A DNA stretch of 64,000 nucleotides from positions 62,001-126,000 of the forward strand of contig VWZP01006697.1 of NCBI GenBank assembly GCA_013396995.1, read 5' to 3'. The number at the start of each line of letters is the position of its first letter. Within the stretch, counting starts at the first letter, position 1. The DNA comes from Dicaeum eximium (Eukaryota; Chordata; Aves; Passeriformes; Dicaeidae). The position numbers and the translations under genes were made by a program. The notes beneath the pieces were generated by a model that was given only the letters and a program-made list of their open reading frames with translations, made no database searches and was not told where the DNA came from. Positions 24,443 through 36,533 of this stretch are shown in pieces.

Positions 24443-27315
24443 TAGGTTACCCAGAGAATAAAAGAAAGGAGATGCAAGAACAAGAGCTCAGTGAAATGAA
24501 AGTTTGAAGTTCAGCTTTGGTCCAGTTGGTCTGGAGGCTGGTTATGCAGGAGGGGTGACCTGAGCTGGCACAAAGCAAACACTGCCTGCAGGAAAGACAT
24601 GACCTTCCAGTGGAGAGGAACTGAGAGAGAGAAAGCAGACAGCTGACAGGGTTTGGTGATGTTTCAGCTGACATACAATGAGAGTTTTGTTTTGGTTTTG
24701 CAAGGTAATGGTTAATGGGCAGTAACATGGAATGCTGAATGTTTGGCACAATGTTTTATATGCCATGACCTTCCTGCCAGAGATCTTTGTTTACACGTGT
24801 TTCTTTTATTTCATAGTCCTCAGGAGCAACATGAATGATCTGAGTCCCTTTTTGTTGTCTGCTGCACTTCATGCTGGTCATCAAACAGTTAATCTGCATT
24901 GCCTTTCAGGAGTCCCATCTCCCTCCTGCCAGGATCAATGATAAAATTTTGACTGTGAAAGTGAGAGAGCCCATGGGCCAGATGGATATTTGGTAGCAAA
25001 ACATTTGAAAGGCTCTTTTTGCAATAAAGAGCTACACGAAGTACTTGCTCTAAAGGCAAGCACCAATATCTTGTCTCTATGGCATTTGTAATCGATATTA
25101 TATTACAGGTTGATTAAATACCAAGATATTAGAGTGGTGAATCTCAAAAGTATATTTTTGACTTCTCCTTGTTTCTCAAAAACAACTGTAGAAATTATTT
25201 AGAGAAATGTTGACAATACCAGAAAACAACAAAATCAAAATATCATAATAATCAATATCTCTGAACATGCAATCTTGGCAAGGTGGAAGCATTTATCATT
25301 GGATCAGTACCTGGCAGATGCTGCAGGTGGGCAAGAATATTACAACTTCATGTACTAAATGTTTGGCCCATTTATCCTGTGCAAATAGTATAACATGTGG
25401 AATAATTTCTACACATAGCTTAGCCTAGTATCCAGTGTGTGCATAAAAGGTGGATGCCACTCAGAAAGGTGATGACATCCCTGGGAAGCCAAACAGAATG
25501 GCTTTAATCTGCTGTCTTTATTACAGATGTGTAATAAAGGATATGTCTGGTGTGCATTTGACAGCGGAACATAAAAATGGGCAAGCAAGAGAGTGAAGGC
25601 CATGTGAAGAGCCATGGCTAGCCAAGCCATAACTTGTAGCAGGAACAGGTGGCCCTCTTGTCTCTGGATGACTTTTCTCTTTAGGCTTTTTGTCTTTGGC
25701 AATGTCATGAAGTTGATGTCTGTTTGAATGCAAGAGATAAAGTCTGGGAGCAGTGTGAGAAGGGGGAGGCAGAGAGAACCTGGCTCTGTACTCCAACAGT
25801 TAAAAAAAGCTGGGCCATCACCATGCCCAGCAGTGGCAAAACAAAGATGCACCCGCCTTTATTTTTTGTTCTGACAGCTACACCTTGGTATGTGGGGGAT
25901 AAAAGCACATGAAGCAGTGCCAGGCTGAGGAGTGCTCCCTCTGTGAGCTCCCAGAGAACAGACTTAGGGGAATGCTCTGTCAGAGACCAAGCCAGTCAGA
26001 CCCACACTGTCTCCTTACATTCCTATCCCAGCTTTCTCACTTTTCACTTACCAGAGCTCTTTTATTCAGCCCTCTTTTCAATGTTTTGTTACCAAAGTTT
26101 GGGTTTATTCTTTGGGGGCATTTTTTGGTTTATTTTATTAGAGAAGGTTTGAGAGTTTGTTTGTTCTAATAAGCTGGAGCTGTAATTGGGAAATGGGTTA
26201 AGCTTGCTTCCAATTAAGATAATTGACATGGAATACCCAATTGCACTCTGAGAGAGAGAAAAATAAGTTCCCCAGCTGAGCTGTAGAAAAGAGCAGCTTT
26301 GTCTAACAATGAAGGTAGAAGCAGATGTTTAGAAAAACATGTAAAAGCAATCAGGAGGGGATTTATACATTTGGTTATTAATTAAGATGCATGCATGAGC
26401 AGCCAGCCAGCCGAACTTCTGAGTTAAGAAAGGCAAAATTCCAACAAGGGCTACAAGGAAAGCTGTACTTAGGAGATTCTTGGGGTTTAAATTTTTTTTT
26501 GATTCGGGGTGGGGGAGATGTTGTCTTGGGTGGCTTTTTTGGGTGTGGTTTTTTTTTTTTTNTTTGTTTTTTCTTTCTATAAAGGAGGAACAGCCCCAAA
26601 GGTTTTTGGAATTTTCAGATTAGCATGTGCCCTTGCATACAGTCTTCCTGACCCTGTTCTCATGATAATGGTAAATTTGTTTCTCTTTTGCTTAAATAAA
26701 ATAGGATATGATGATAAAGTCCTATAAGCCCATGAGTGTCTCCACAACTAGTAAAAATAGAAATTGTTTTGTGCATTCTGTGGTTTGCCAAGGTAAAAAA
26801 AAAAGTGTAATGAGTATCAGAGCAATTAGAACTAGTGAGTAACTGAGGACATCTGATGATATTCATGTTTGCTTCTGTGTGGGGAATAAAGGAAGTGGAA
26901 TCAGCCTTTCTGATTGGAGGGACAGAGGTGCTTGAGGATCTGATGTGGAGATAACTGCTGAAAAACTTAGTTGTAGCAGTCAGTTTGGAGAAATGCAGAG
27001 AGTATTTGCTAGTAACTGTAGTACAATCAGGGAAACATGTACTAGTGTTGACAAGAAAGAGGTAAAGCTTCAAAGACTTTGGATAAGAATATGTTGTTGT
27101 TGTTTTTTTTTTTTTAATTTGTGCCTTATCCAACAAACTCAAATTTCATTTACAGCATCGAAAGGAATGTTATATGAGAGTAAGATTGGAAGAACCAACA
27201 CTGAATTCGCTTGGCTGTTAATTTATGTGTTGATTCCTGCAATTCTTATGCAAGTATTAAAGCATCTTAAATGTTTGCTCTTTTCTTTGGTTCTCTTGTT
27301 CGAGCTGTCCTTGAA
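24443..27315. other. Intergenic sequence with a low-complexity T/G tract
   Basis: No gene recognised. A low-complexity stretch at about 26488-26580 contains long T runs, a G-rich run and one undetermined base (N at 26562). Open frames on both strands here arise from low complexity. Confidence 0.6.
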
Positions 27316-27870
27316 ATTCATAGAATCACAGAATAGTTTGGATTGGAAAGGACCTTAAAGATCATCTAGTTCCAACCCCCTTGCCATGGGTAGGGACATC
27401 TTCCACTGGACCAGGTTCCCAGAGCTCCATCCAGCCCGGCCTTGAACACTTCCAGGGAAGGGGCATCACAACTTCTCTGGGACACCAGTGCCAGTCCCTC
27501 ACCACCCTCACAGTAAAGAATTTATTCCTAACATCTAACCTAAACCTACTTCCTTTCAGTTTGAAGCCATTCCCCCTTGTCCTGTCCCCACCTGCTCTTG
27601 TAAAAAATCGCTTTCCATCTTTCTTGTTCCTCCAGCTCCCTTCAGGTACTGGAAGGCAGCAATTAGGTCATGTCTTCTCTGCTCCAGGCTGAACAATCCT
27701 AGTTTGCTCAGCCTTTCCTCCCAGGAGAGGAAGTCCATCCCTCTGGTCATCTTAGTGTCCCTTCTCTGAACTCACTCCAACAGGTCAATGTCCTTCCTGT
27801 GCTGGGAATCCCTAGCTGGATGCAGCATTGCAGGTGGGGTCTCACAAGACTGGAGCAGAAAGGCAGAGGA
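27316..27870 (-). mobile_element. CR1 LINE 3'-end fragment
   Basis: The + strand begins with the reverse complement of the CR1 tail (tagaatcacagaatag), followed by tggaaaggacctt aaagatcat and further blocks typical of reversed avian CR1 3' ends (a 'ccttgccatgggtaggga'-like block, then 'ccttgtcctgtcc', then 'caggtggggtctcac'). The element therefore lies on the - strand with its 3' end at about 27316. At about 550 bp it is a 5'-truncated copy without intact reverse transcriptase. The far boundary is approximate. It is the best single indicator that the DNA is avian. Confidence 0.92.
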
Positions 27871-29374
27871 GGAGGAGACAAATTCAACAAGAACTTTAAA
27901 AAAGTAAAAGGCTGTTGGCTTTAATGACTTGTCTAGCTGACATTCCTGTAATGACTTTGGTAGTATTAATGAAAGATGAATATTTGCACGGGGTTGTGGT
28001 GGGTGTGTTGCTTGCTGAGGGGGGGAGTAATTTTACATAGATAAACCTGGTAAAATAATGTTGGAAAACCAAATACATTTTTCTGGCTGAAATGCTACCC
28101 TTTTGGTGAATTTTCTTCATGATGAAGTGGCCTTTGATATAGTAAATCAAACAAGAAGACAAGAAATATGACAGATTCCTCTATCACGTAAATAAAAGTG
28201 GTTCTGCTCTCAGCACAGCGGGAGGGTTGCAGAGTCTGGACCATCTTTCAGCAGGTGGACAACCAGGATGTCTTCTGCTGTCACTGCCATTTTTTAGAAG
28301 ATGAAAAGCTCAATCTGATCTGTTTTGTGAGTCCTGTAGGGCTGCTCTGATGCACAAAGTGACAGAGCTGAGAGAAGGGGTCACTGCAGCCTCTGTGTGC
28401 TCACACCTGCAAGTGTGTGCGTGTGCCCCTGCTGCAGGGTGTGGGTGGGCAGGGGGTGCATCCTCCTCTACAGTGCTCAGTTTCCCTGGCTTGGTGTTCA
28501 GATAATGAGGTAAATAAAAACTGTGTAGACTTTTGTATTTCCGTCCTTGTGATCTCCTATTGTTTTTAAAAGCTTTTGGGTTTTTTGGCTGTTTATACTG
28601 AGATTTCTTCTGGAGCTTCACCAAAGATTGCAGGTGGATGTTTGGGCTAATTTCTCATCAGTTACAGAACTTAGTCCTTTTATAAACCCTATATGGGTTT
28701 CAGTGCTAAACTGTTTGATTTTGTGGTTCATGCTAAGGCTTTTAATGAAGTACTACTTTGCTGTGACCTTTCCCACTCTTTCTTTGTCTTTGTCCTTTAA
28801 ATATGATGGAATTTCTGGAGATATAGACAGCCCTTTTATTAAGGGAGTATTAAAATGAAGAATTTTCTCTGGAGGTTGTTCTTATGTAAAAAGATAATGC
28901 AAATGACATTTGAACTCTCCATAAGTGCAATGAGACTAATTTTTTTTTTAATCTCACATGATGAAAGACAAACAACTGAACTGTGCTATTATAAATCATG
29001 TGATCTTTATATGCTTAAATAAAGGCATTCTGCACTCTTTACCTTGACAAAGCTTCTGCTGCCTTCCTGGCAAACCTTGGCTAGTCAGAATTAGGCTTGT
29101 GATCACAGACTAATATCCTCCTCATAGATGATGCCTTCTGGAATTGCACCACTCTTGGGAGGCCTCAATGATCACAGAATAGTGATGCTACTGCTTTTAC
29201 AGCATGGTGCACGTCAGACACTTAAGAATGGAATTTCAAAGACCGAGTCAATTTCTCCCTTTGTCTTAAAGTGATTGGAGAATTTTTTCAAATGTTCATC
29301 TTTATAGTAGTGTTGTAAATACATAACATGGATTGAGAGAATTAGGAAAAAAAAACCCAAGTTAGAAAAAACAA
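27871..29374. other. Intergenic sequence between CR1 and the inferred CDH6 3' end
   Basis: AT-rich with a GC-richer patch near 28.38-28.47 kb. No gene or repeat recognised. Confidence 0.55.
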
Positions 29375-29380
29375 TTTATT
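29375..29380 (-). terminator. Candidate CDH6 polyadenylation signal (distal 2)
   Basis: AATAAA in the transcript sense, followed within 30 bases by T-rich and GGGT-rich sequence that could serve as the downstream element. Which candidate is used cannot be told from sequence alone. Confidence 0.35.
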
Positions 29381-29980
29381 AAGTAATATCATATAAATAA
29401 CTTGTTACAAAAATCAATTTGCAAAAAAGCAAATTCACTCTGTCTGTGAGAAATTGTTGTTCAAATTGGTTTCTCATCAAATCCTTAAATTTCATTTTCC
29501 CCTGCCCCCCCAACCCCCCAAAAAGAAGCCAGTACAGTGAACAGGAAATATAAGGGAGAGAGTGCACACTTTCCATCTGACAAAAACAAATTGCCCATCC
29601 ACACTGCAGAAGAGATCATCATTCCAGCATGGGTCTCTTTGCAACACAGGGAAGTTCTAGGTGTAAACCTCTTGGGTGACAGAATTGTCACCCACAGATG
29701 TCCCTCTCTGCTGAGCAATGACAGATCCATCCAATGCTGAGGCTCCCTTGGCACAACCAGGGAATGACATCATGAGAGACTGCCTGGTTGGAGGATGCCA
29801 GCAAGTAAATCTTCCCAGGTGGAGGCATCATTTTCAATTTATTCTTGGAAGTATTTTTAATTAAAAAAAAAATCAATACCAAAAAAGCATTTATTTTAAA
29901 GGGTTTAAAAAAACCACAAATCGCAATAGGAGTTTGCCAGATTGATTTCGCTCAGTAACACAGTTAAGATGCACATAGCA

Positions 29981-29986
29981 TTTATT
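29981..29986 (-). terminator. Candidate CDH6 polyadenylation signal (distal 1)
   Basis: TTTATT on the + strand gives AATAAA in the transcript, with a GT-containing stretch (tgtgttactg) about 25 bases downstream. It is one of three clustered candidates at 29.4-30.0 kb. Confidence 0.35.
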
Positions 29987-32900
29987 ATAAGGCCTTTCTT
30001 TTAAGTTTAATTTTTTGAAAGCAATGAAAGTAATCACAGAATTAAAACAGTACAATGATTCTGAAGAGTTTTTTACGTGTCAAAATCCAGAATGATTTTG
30101 TGTTTGCAAAGTTCTTTCTTTGTTGTGTTCACCTGAATGCTTAATAGTTCTATAAGTTTGTATCTTTAATAAACACTAAAGTAATAGATCATAGAAAACT
30201 AAAAGCTTATAGAAAGTGTCTCCGAGTATATTTACATAAATAGTGCAGTCTCATAGGAAAAGTCAAAAGCCCGTGGGAATGGGAAGGATTTCTCTATATG
30301 CTGGACTTATGCCTTATTTGTCAAATTGACTTTGTGGTAGGAGAAATTTAAACATAGCAGCTCCTTTTTATTTTTTTCTTTTCTTTTTTTTTTCTTTTAA
30401 AATTTATTTTTAAAGAAAGCAAAAGATACGTGAAGAAAAAAGGATAAGGGCAGGTTCTGTAAAATCTCCTTTGAAATCCAGTAACTCTACACATAAGAGG
30501 ATAGCTTTGTGGCTTTTAAGTGCCAAGGGCCTGCCTTGCATATGACTGACTTCCTCCCCTCACCCTCCCCATGCAATTCACCTCCTGTTCTTCTTCCTGA
30601 AATGCTCAGTTCTCTGACACTTGTACTTCCTGTAACCCCAGCCACTGCTTTTGGATACCTACCACTGAATTTTATGAACTGTTCAGGAAACTGTTTTAGT
30701 GTATGACAAATACAAGTCTGGGCTCAAAAGTGTAATATTTCAAAACAATGGGCAGGATCAAGATTGTTTCAGCTGGCTTAAATTAAACTGCTGAGGGCAG
30801 AGGCTGGTATGCAAGCATTGTGCTGGAGTTCTGTGTTTTTCTCTCTTTCTGGAGCAACACACAAGTCTGTAGACATTAAATATGCTTTTGTTCCTCTTTA
30901 AGTACAGAAACAATCTCTGAGAAGAGAACTCTTTCTAAAGACTGAACTGAAAGCAAAAAATATCGTGGCTTTGACATTTTTTGGATGAGGCTGTTGTTTC
31001 AGAGGTGTAGATGGGTTGGAAAAATCCTGCCTTTCACAGCTTATGACATGTTCATACTCACTGGAAGTAGCATAATGACTGTTACTTTGTCAGCTCTCAT
31101 TTGGTGAGGAAGCTCAAACTGCAAAATTAATTGAAATGCAAACGGGCAGGGGATGGCAGCATCCGTTTGGGACAATTGTCTTCTGAAACACTTCAATACT
31201 TCTCATAGCCAAGGGAAATATGGAGAGACCTTTCTAACAGATGGTGGCAGGTAGAACTAACACAGTGGTGCTTGCAGAGAGTTACCTGCTCAAAACCACT
31301 GTCAGGAATTCACCCTGCAGAAGAGCATCAAGATTGTTCTGCTGCAGAAATTTAACACGCGCCTTTCTTTCCAGGAGATCTACATGGAAACAGCGTGGAT
31401 TTAAGTTGCTTGGTCTAAAAAAGATGTCTTTCTCCCTATCCATGCAGATGTCCCTCTGGTGTGTCAGGAAACCTGAAAGTGTTAGAAGTCCACTGTTGGT
31501 TCTGCTCAACATGGATAATTCTGGCTTTGAAACTGTATATGTGTAGACATATATTTATAAAGTCATTTCTCCCTGCTATACTTCTCTATGACTGTTCTGG
31601 GTTTTATGGTACTGCAGATGTTCATTTTCTTGGTTTTGTGGGATATACTTTTGTTTTGTTTTGTTTTTGCAACAGCAAAATGGAAAAGCTGTAACTCGTA
31701 ATGTAGACTGCTACTTCCTAAAGTGGATTATTTGAAGGTGGCCTCTTCCATGCACATTTAACAGTGAAGAAACACCTGAAGCAAGACCAGAAAAATATGT
31801 TTCTTAGGAAACATTTAGAAAATATTTCTATTGGTACAGATGACATGTTCTTCTACTACCCACCTTTTCCAGCACATTTTTAACAGAAATAACTGAAAAA
31901 TACAGACAATTTGGTTTTCTCATGGTTAGACACAACTCCATCTGTGTCAGGTTTGGGAACACATCTCAGTCCTGTGATACTTCTGGTGGAGCCTTGTGCA
32001 GAGCTCTCTGCAAGTCTTTGCCTTAGCTCTCTTCCAAGCACAGAGAGATGTCCTGGATCAGCTGCACTGGAGGCACGGGCTGCTCTGTCTCCCTACACTG
32101 GTCTTGCTGTGGAATAGAACTGGGTTTAACCTGAAGGAGCTCTCCTGGGGTAAAAAATACCCAGCAAACACAAAACAGAAACAACTCCCTACCAGTTTTC
32201 TGGGGTGACTCCCTTGGGAGTTGGGATGAAATAGTTACTGTAGAAACCTTATTCCATTTCAAGTGTAGAGATATTATTGTTCTGCATGGCTGGCATAGGC
32301 TACCAGGTCCCTGTTTCATGTTGACTCCACTGAATTCCTTGGCATCTTTTAATATATTTCCTGTTATTAGGTCAGATGCTTTCCCAAATTAAAAGCCAAC
32401 TGCATTTTTACCTCTCTACCTGGCTTAGCTAAACTGCCTAATAATATTTCTTCTCCTGAAAAAGGTGTGGTTGTAAGAAGAGCAGGCTTAAAACAGCCTT
32501 GAAAGCCACTTCATAGCCCATAGTCCAACAATTGGTTATCTACAAATGACAATTGTAGCACTGTGTGAAAGCATTGTTAAATACTCATTTCTATCATCTA
32601 GCACGCCACCATGCAACAAAGTGCAAAGAAATACTACTGCAAAGGTTTGTATTCACTGCAATATGGCACTTTCAATATTTAGAATGCAGTACTGATTTTA
32701 TAAATTGCACTTTGTGGTACTGCCAAGCAAGAAGAAAAGAAAGAATTGAACTCTCCTTGCTATGTGAGAGATGCTAAATCTGTTTAATTTGCAGGAAAAA
32801 AATAGACCTTAAAACCTAGATGTATAAATAATAATTTGGATGCAAGTTTGCCTCAAATTTTCTTAGAAGAATGCATTTGCTATTCAGGCACCATATTTGT

Positions 32901-34827
32901 GGTGACATATCATAATTTTATGTATATAATATATTTACATAACAGGCACGAGTAGCCACTCTATTATTTACTGCATCACTCAATGGACAAGATAAAACCA
33001 GCTTTGAATCAAAAGGAAAAAACCCAAACCAACCTAAAACTTGCACTTGGACTGCTACTAACAATCACTAAATCAGACATAATCACTGTACAAACATAGG
33101 AAAATAGTTACAAGAAGTTCACTGATCCTCCTGTCTCATTATCCCACCGAAGAAGTGACAAATGCAGGCTGTGACTTGCAGAGTGGCCCAGCCCCTTCAG
33201 GGCACTGGGGCTCTCTTCAGCCAAGAGCCACCAACTCCCTCTTCCCAGGAACTGCAGGTGGCTCGCAGGGCTGAACCCCTGTGTGGCTTCACAGCCACCT
33301 CTGCCACCCTCCTCCCCCCAGTCTGTTTCCTTGAGGCTTAAGGACAGGAAAGGGCAGTTCACTGGCTCACTTTGGGCATCCAGCTGGATTCTGAGCTTGG
33401 GGCTATTTGCTGGAGGCAGCCCCAGAGTGAAGGCTGAGAGAGGGATGCTGGCCCCACTGACTGTGTGAGGGGTGCTGCCCAAAGTGAGGGACCTGTGGCA
33501 GGTGGTGCTGAGCATCTGCTGCTCCTCCACACAGCTGAAATCCAGATGGTCTCTCCTGTCTGCCAGAGCCAGCTTTCTGACAGATTGCTTCCTAGAAGCT
33601 CCAATTTCAAGGAAGCCATGAAGAGCCAGGCTTTTAGCATCTTCAATGACTTAGGGGCCCTGAAGAGGACATCATAAGGCTCTGGCCATGCCATTGCCAT
33701 TATGATGGGTGCAACAGCTCAGCGCCTCACTAAGTGATGGAGTTGGGAACCACACTCTGTTGGACTTAAACACTCTGAGAGGCCTCCAGCAGGGAGGCTG
33801 AGGGCTCTGGACCCTTGGAAACCCTGGGCTCCTCTGCTCTGAAAGCATCCAATCTATAGTGCTGGGCATCTGCAAGCCATGAGCTGCTGTGCCCTACACT
33901 TACAGGTGTGCAGTGCTCAGCGAGTCCTTTCCTGCCCAGCCAGGGCTGCAGCATGGCTGGCTCATCCTCTTTGATCCGTGCTGGTCTACCTAAAATTCTG
34001 TCGTTGTGGTTCTAAAAGTCTAATACTTGTGACTCTTACTTCTCTCTTTAACTTACAAGGAGTAATGAATTCCAGGAATTAATTTTTAATTGCTCTTAGT
34101 TTTCTGTTTATTAACTTTTTTTTCTCATCTCTCTTTATTTCTGGAGTAAATTGGAGCTGTTTAATTTTCAAAATGATTCATTTAAAATTTGGGGGAGGAG
34201 GAAAATAGATCCATTCCTGTAATTCTGCTATTGAATACTGTATCATGAAATAAATTAGAATCGTTACATGTGAGGTGTTTTAAAAATTCCTTCTTTCCTT
34301 GGCACAGTGCCATGGGCTGGTTCCCTACTTTGGGACACAAGGCGGTGTTTAACTCCTGGAATCGGATATGCCCCTTGGCAGCCCCTTAAGGTTTTCTCCA
34401 GAGAGCCTCTCTTAGATGTCTGGGTTTGAAGAGCAGCCACTACATGTTTGAAAAACCAACTGAAATACTGAGTGGTGTGCAAGCTATGAAGAAAACTGAT
34501 TTGGCCCAAGATTATGGCAACGTCCCCCACTTCACACCTGGATAAAAATTACTTGGCTTGGCAAAGCAGATGAACACACACAGGGAAACTTGTGGTTAAA
34601 ATTTTACCTTCTGGTGAAGTCTTTAACAGCCCTGACTGTGTAGTTTATTTTTAAAAATTAGTTATAATTATAAACCCCCCTTTTCAGGCCACTGGAATGA
34701 CCATTAATACTCACTTATTTGTTTATTCAGGGCTTGAAGGCTGGAGTCTGGAAGAAAAAAAAAGGAAACAACTACCCAAAAGCATGAAAAATTACTTCCT
34801 TTGGCAGAATGCCAGTGTTTTCCATTT

Positions 34828-35272
34828 CTAAAGCATTTTCCAAATGTCTTACATAGTTCTTGCAACATCCTGATGAGGTAGGCATTATTTCCCCATTTTA
34901 CAGATAGCAAAACTGGGCAGAGAGTCAGTCAGGAATTCACCCTGGACATCCAGGCAGAGAAGGTCAGGACAAAAAAAAAGCAATTTCCTCCTCTGCAGTT
35001 GCTCCTTTTGCCCCAGAGGGTGGCAGTCCCCTTGAGGTCACTCCTCCCCACCTGCACATGAGAACAGGCAGGAGTAGCTGGATATGAACACCCTGACTCC
35101 AACGTCTCCAGGACAGTGGCCATCACTGAACTGATGTGCAGGTGGAGGCCGACTGAGGAAGTGCAAACAAAAGCACAGTTATGATCTGTTCCTTTCTCCA
35201 AGTCATGACCTAATCTGGAGCTGGATTTGATGACTTTCCCTGTATCACAAAGCCAGCCTGGGTTAGAATGGG
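34828..35272 (+). mobile_element. Ancient MIR/L2-like relic, split
   Basis: 34828-34925 resembles the conserved 3' block shared by MIR and L2 elements (catcctgatgaggtaggc, then ccccattttacagat, then aaactgggcagagag). 35227-35272 resembles the block that normally follows directly (gatgactttccctgtatcac, then agcctgggttagaatgg). About 300 bases separate them, which looks like an insertion or a coincidence. The relic is antisense to CDH6, within its putative 3' UTR. Recognised by eye only. Confidence 0.6.
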
Positions 35273-35306
35273 GAAACCATCTAAGAATTATATATTGGGG
35301 CTACTG

Positions 35307-35332
35307 GCCACACACACGTGCACACACACACA
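35307..35332 (+). repeat. Short CA microsatellite
   Basis: An interrupted CA run (cacacacacgtgcacacacacaca). A related tatatgtgtgtgt stretch follows at about 35385-35400. Confidence 0.8.
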
Positions 35333-36004
35333 TCTCTCCAGTAATGCTAGGTCCAAAGAATATATACAGAGCGGTCAATGAACTATATATATGTGTGTGT
35401 TATTATGATTCAGTGCAATGGGGAAATGGTGAGTTCTAGAGAAACACTCAGGTTTAAATGACCATTAAGCCTCTCTACCCTCATCGTGAGTAAAATGCGT
35501 GTTTGATGTTCTTTTCTCAGCTTACTCTACTTGTATAATAAACCTTCATTCCATCACCACTACTTTTGACTATAATACATAGGGTAAACTAGGGTACCTC
35601 ATTACATTGGGATGTGCAATACACAATCGACAGAGCAGTCGTCTGAGCTGAATAGTCTGAATACAAGTAAAAAGCAAGTGAGCTTAAACAGTAATATACT
35701 CCAATTTACAATATAAGCAGAACAAGTAAAAATATTGCTCCCCGTCTGATCCTTTTTTTTCCCTCCACTACTGCTGTGCCTGTAAGATTGGCTTGGTAAA
35801 CTGGATGCACTCAAAAAATAAGGATTTTGCCTCTTGGAAGCTCATAAAATGACACTAGAGAAAGTTTTCTGATGGCTAACCCACACAGACTGCAGTCATT
35901 AGACAATTCAAATGGGTAGAATAGAGAACCCTTTCAAACAGCTGTGGAGAAACAGAAATAGCCACTTCACATACCCCAATGCTGTTTCTGGGAATGAGGA
36001 ACAG

Positions 36005-36033
36005 AAAAAAAAAGAGAAAGAAAAAAAAAAAAA
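36005..36033 (-). other. U-rich tract immediately after the CDH6 stop codon
   Basis: On the + strand A9 and A13 runs flank gagaaag. In the CDH6 transcript this is U13, CUUUCUC, U9, starting ten bases after the stop. Such tracts can bind PTB- or ELAV-type proteins; binding is inference. Confidence 0.8.
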
Positions 36034-36042
36034 GACAACATA

Positions 36043-36533
36043 TTAAGAGTCTTTGTCACTGTCCATTGAGCCATACATATCTGCCAGCTTTTTAAACCGA
36101 GGTCCCCAGTCACTGAGGTAATCGTAGTCCTGATCTCCGTCCGTAGTCACCGACTCCAAGGAGCTGAGGGACTCGGCCACAGAACCATTACCTTCGTACG
36201 CGTAGGTTGCTAATGAGTCATACGGGGGTGCTGTTGGATCTGTGTCGTTTTCCTTTAACCTTTGGTTAATGAAATCTCTGACATCCGTGTTATCTCGCGC
36301 CGTTGCAGTCCGCCGCGGCATAAAAAGCGTTTCTGGCACAATGTCTCTGCGTAATTTATTATCATCTATGGCTTCGGGATTCCTCAGTGTGCCAATATCA
36401 AACGCCTGGGTGTCTTCCTCTCCACCTCCTTCATCGTTATAACTGACAATGTTGTCTCTGATGTCTTCTTTGGAAATTATCAAAGGCTCTTTTTTCCGCT
36501 GCCGTCTCAGTGCTGCAAACAGCACCACGGTGA
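36043..36533 (-). CDS. CDH6: CDH6 exon 12 (end of membrane segment and cytoplasmic tail)
   Basis: The acceptor tttgcag ends at 36534 and the stop TAA occupies 36045-36043. It encodes TVVLFAALRRQRKKEPLIIS, the p120-catenin site region and the C-terminal catenin-binding end finishing MDSDKDS. The first two bases complete a Val codon split with exon 11. The open frame upstream to 36669 is intron read-through, not coding. Confidence 0.97.

Larger units (their letters stand above)
29375..36042 (-). other. CDH6: Inferred long 3' UTR of CDH6
   Basis: No other gene appears between the CDH6 stop (36043) and the CR1 fragment, and from memory mammalian CDH6 transcripts carry several kilobases of 3' UTR. 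Candidate signals (TTTATT on the + strand, AATAAA in the transcript) occur at 29981-29986, 29890-29895 and 29375-29380, so a UTR of about 6.0-6.7 kb is plausible. It contains a U-rich tract just after the stop, an old MIR/L2-like relic at 34828-35272, and a GC-rich patch at 33.1-33.95 kb. The extent is inference; a shorter UTR ending at one of several earlier TTTATT motifs is possible. Confidence 0.5.

Noticed and set aside
26660..27142. 160-residue open frame on the - strand
   Set aside because: Composition is irregular, it starts in low-complexity sequence and no family was recognised.
33108..33700. Overlapping open frames of 113 and 140 residues on the - strand
   Set aside because: They arise in a GC-rich patch of the inferred CDH6 3' UTR, overlap in different frames and lack protein features. 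Low stop frequency from base composition explains them.
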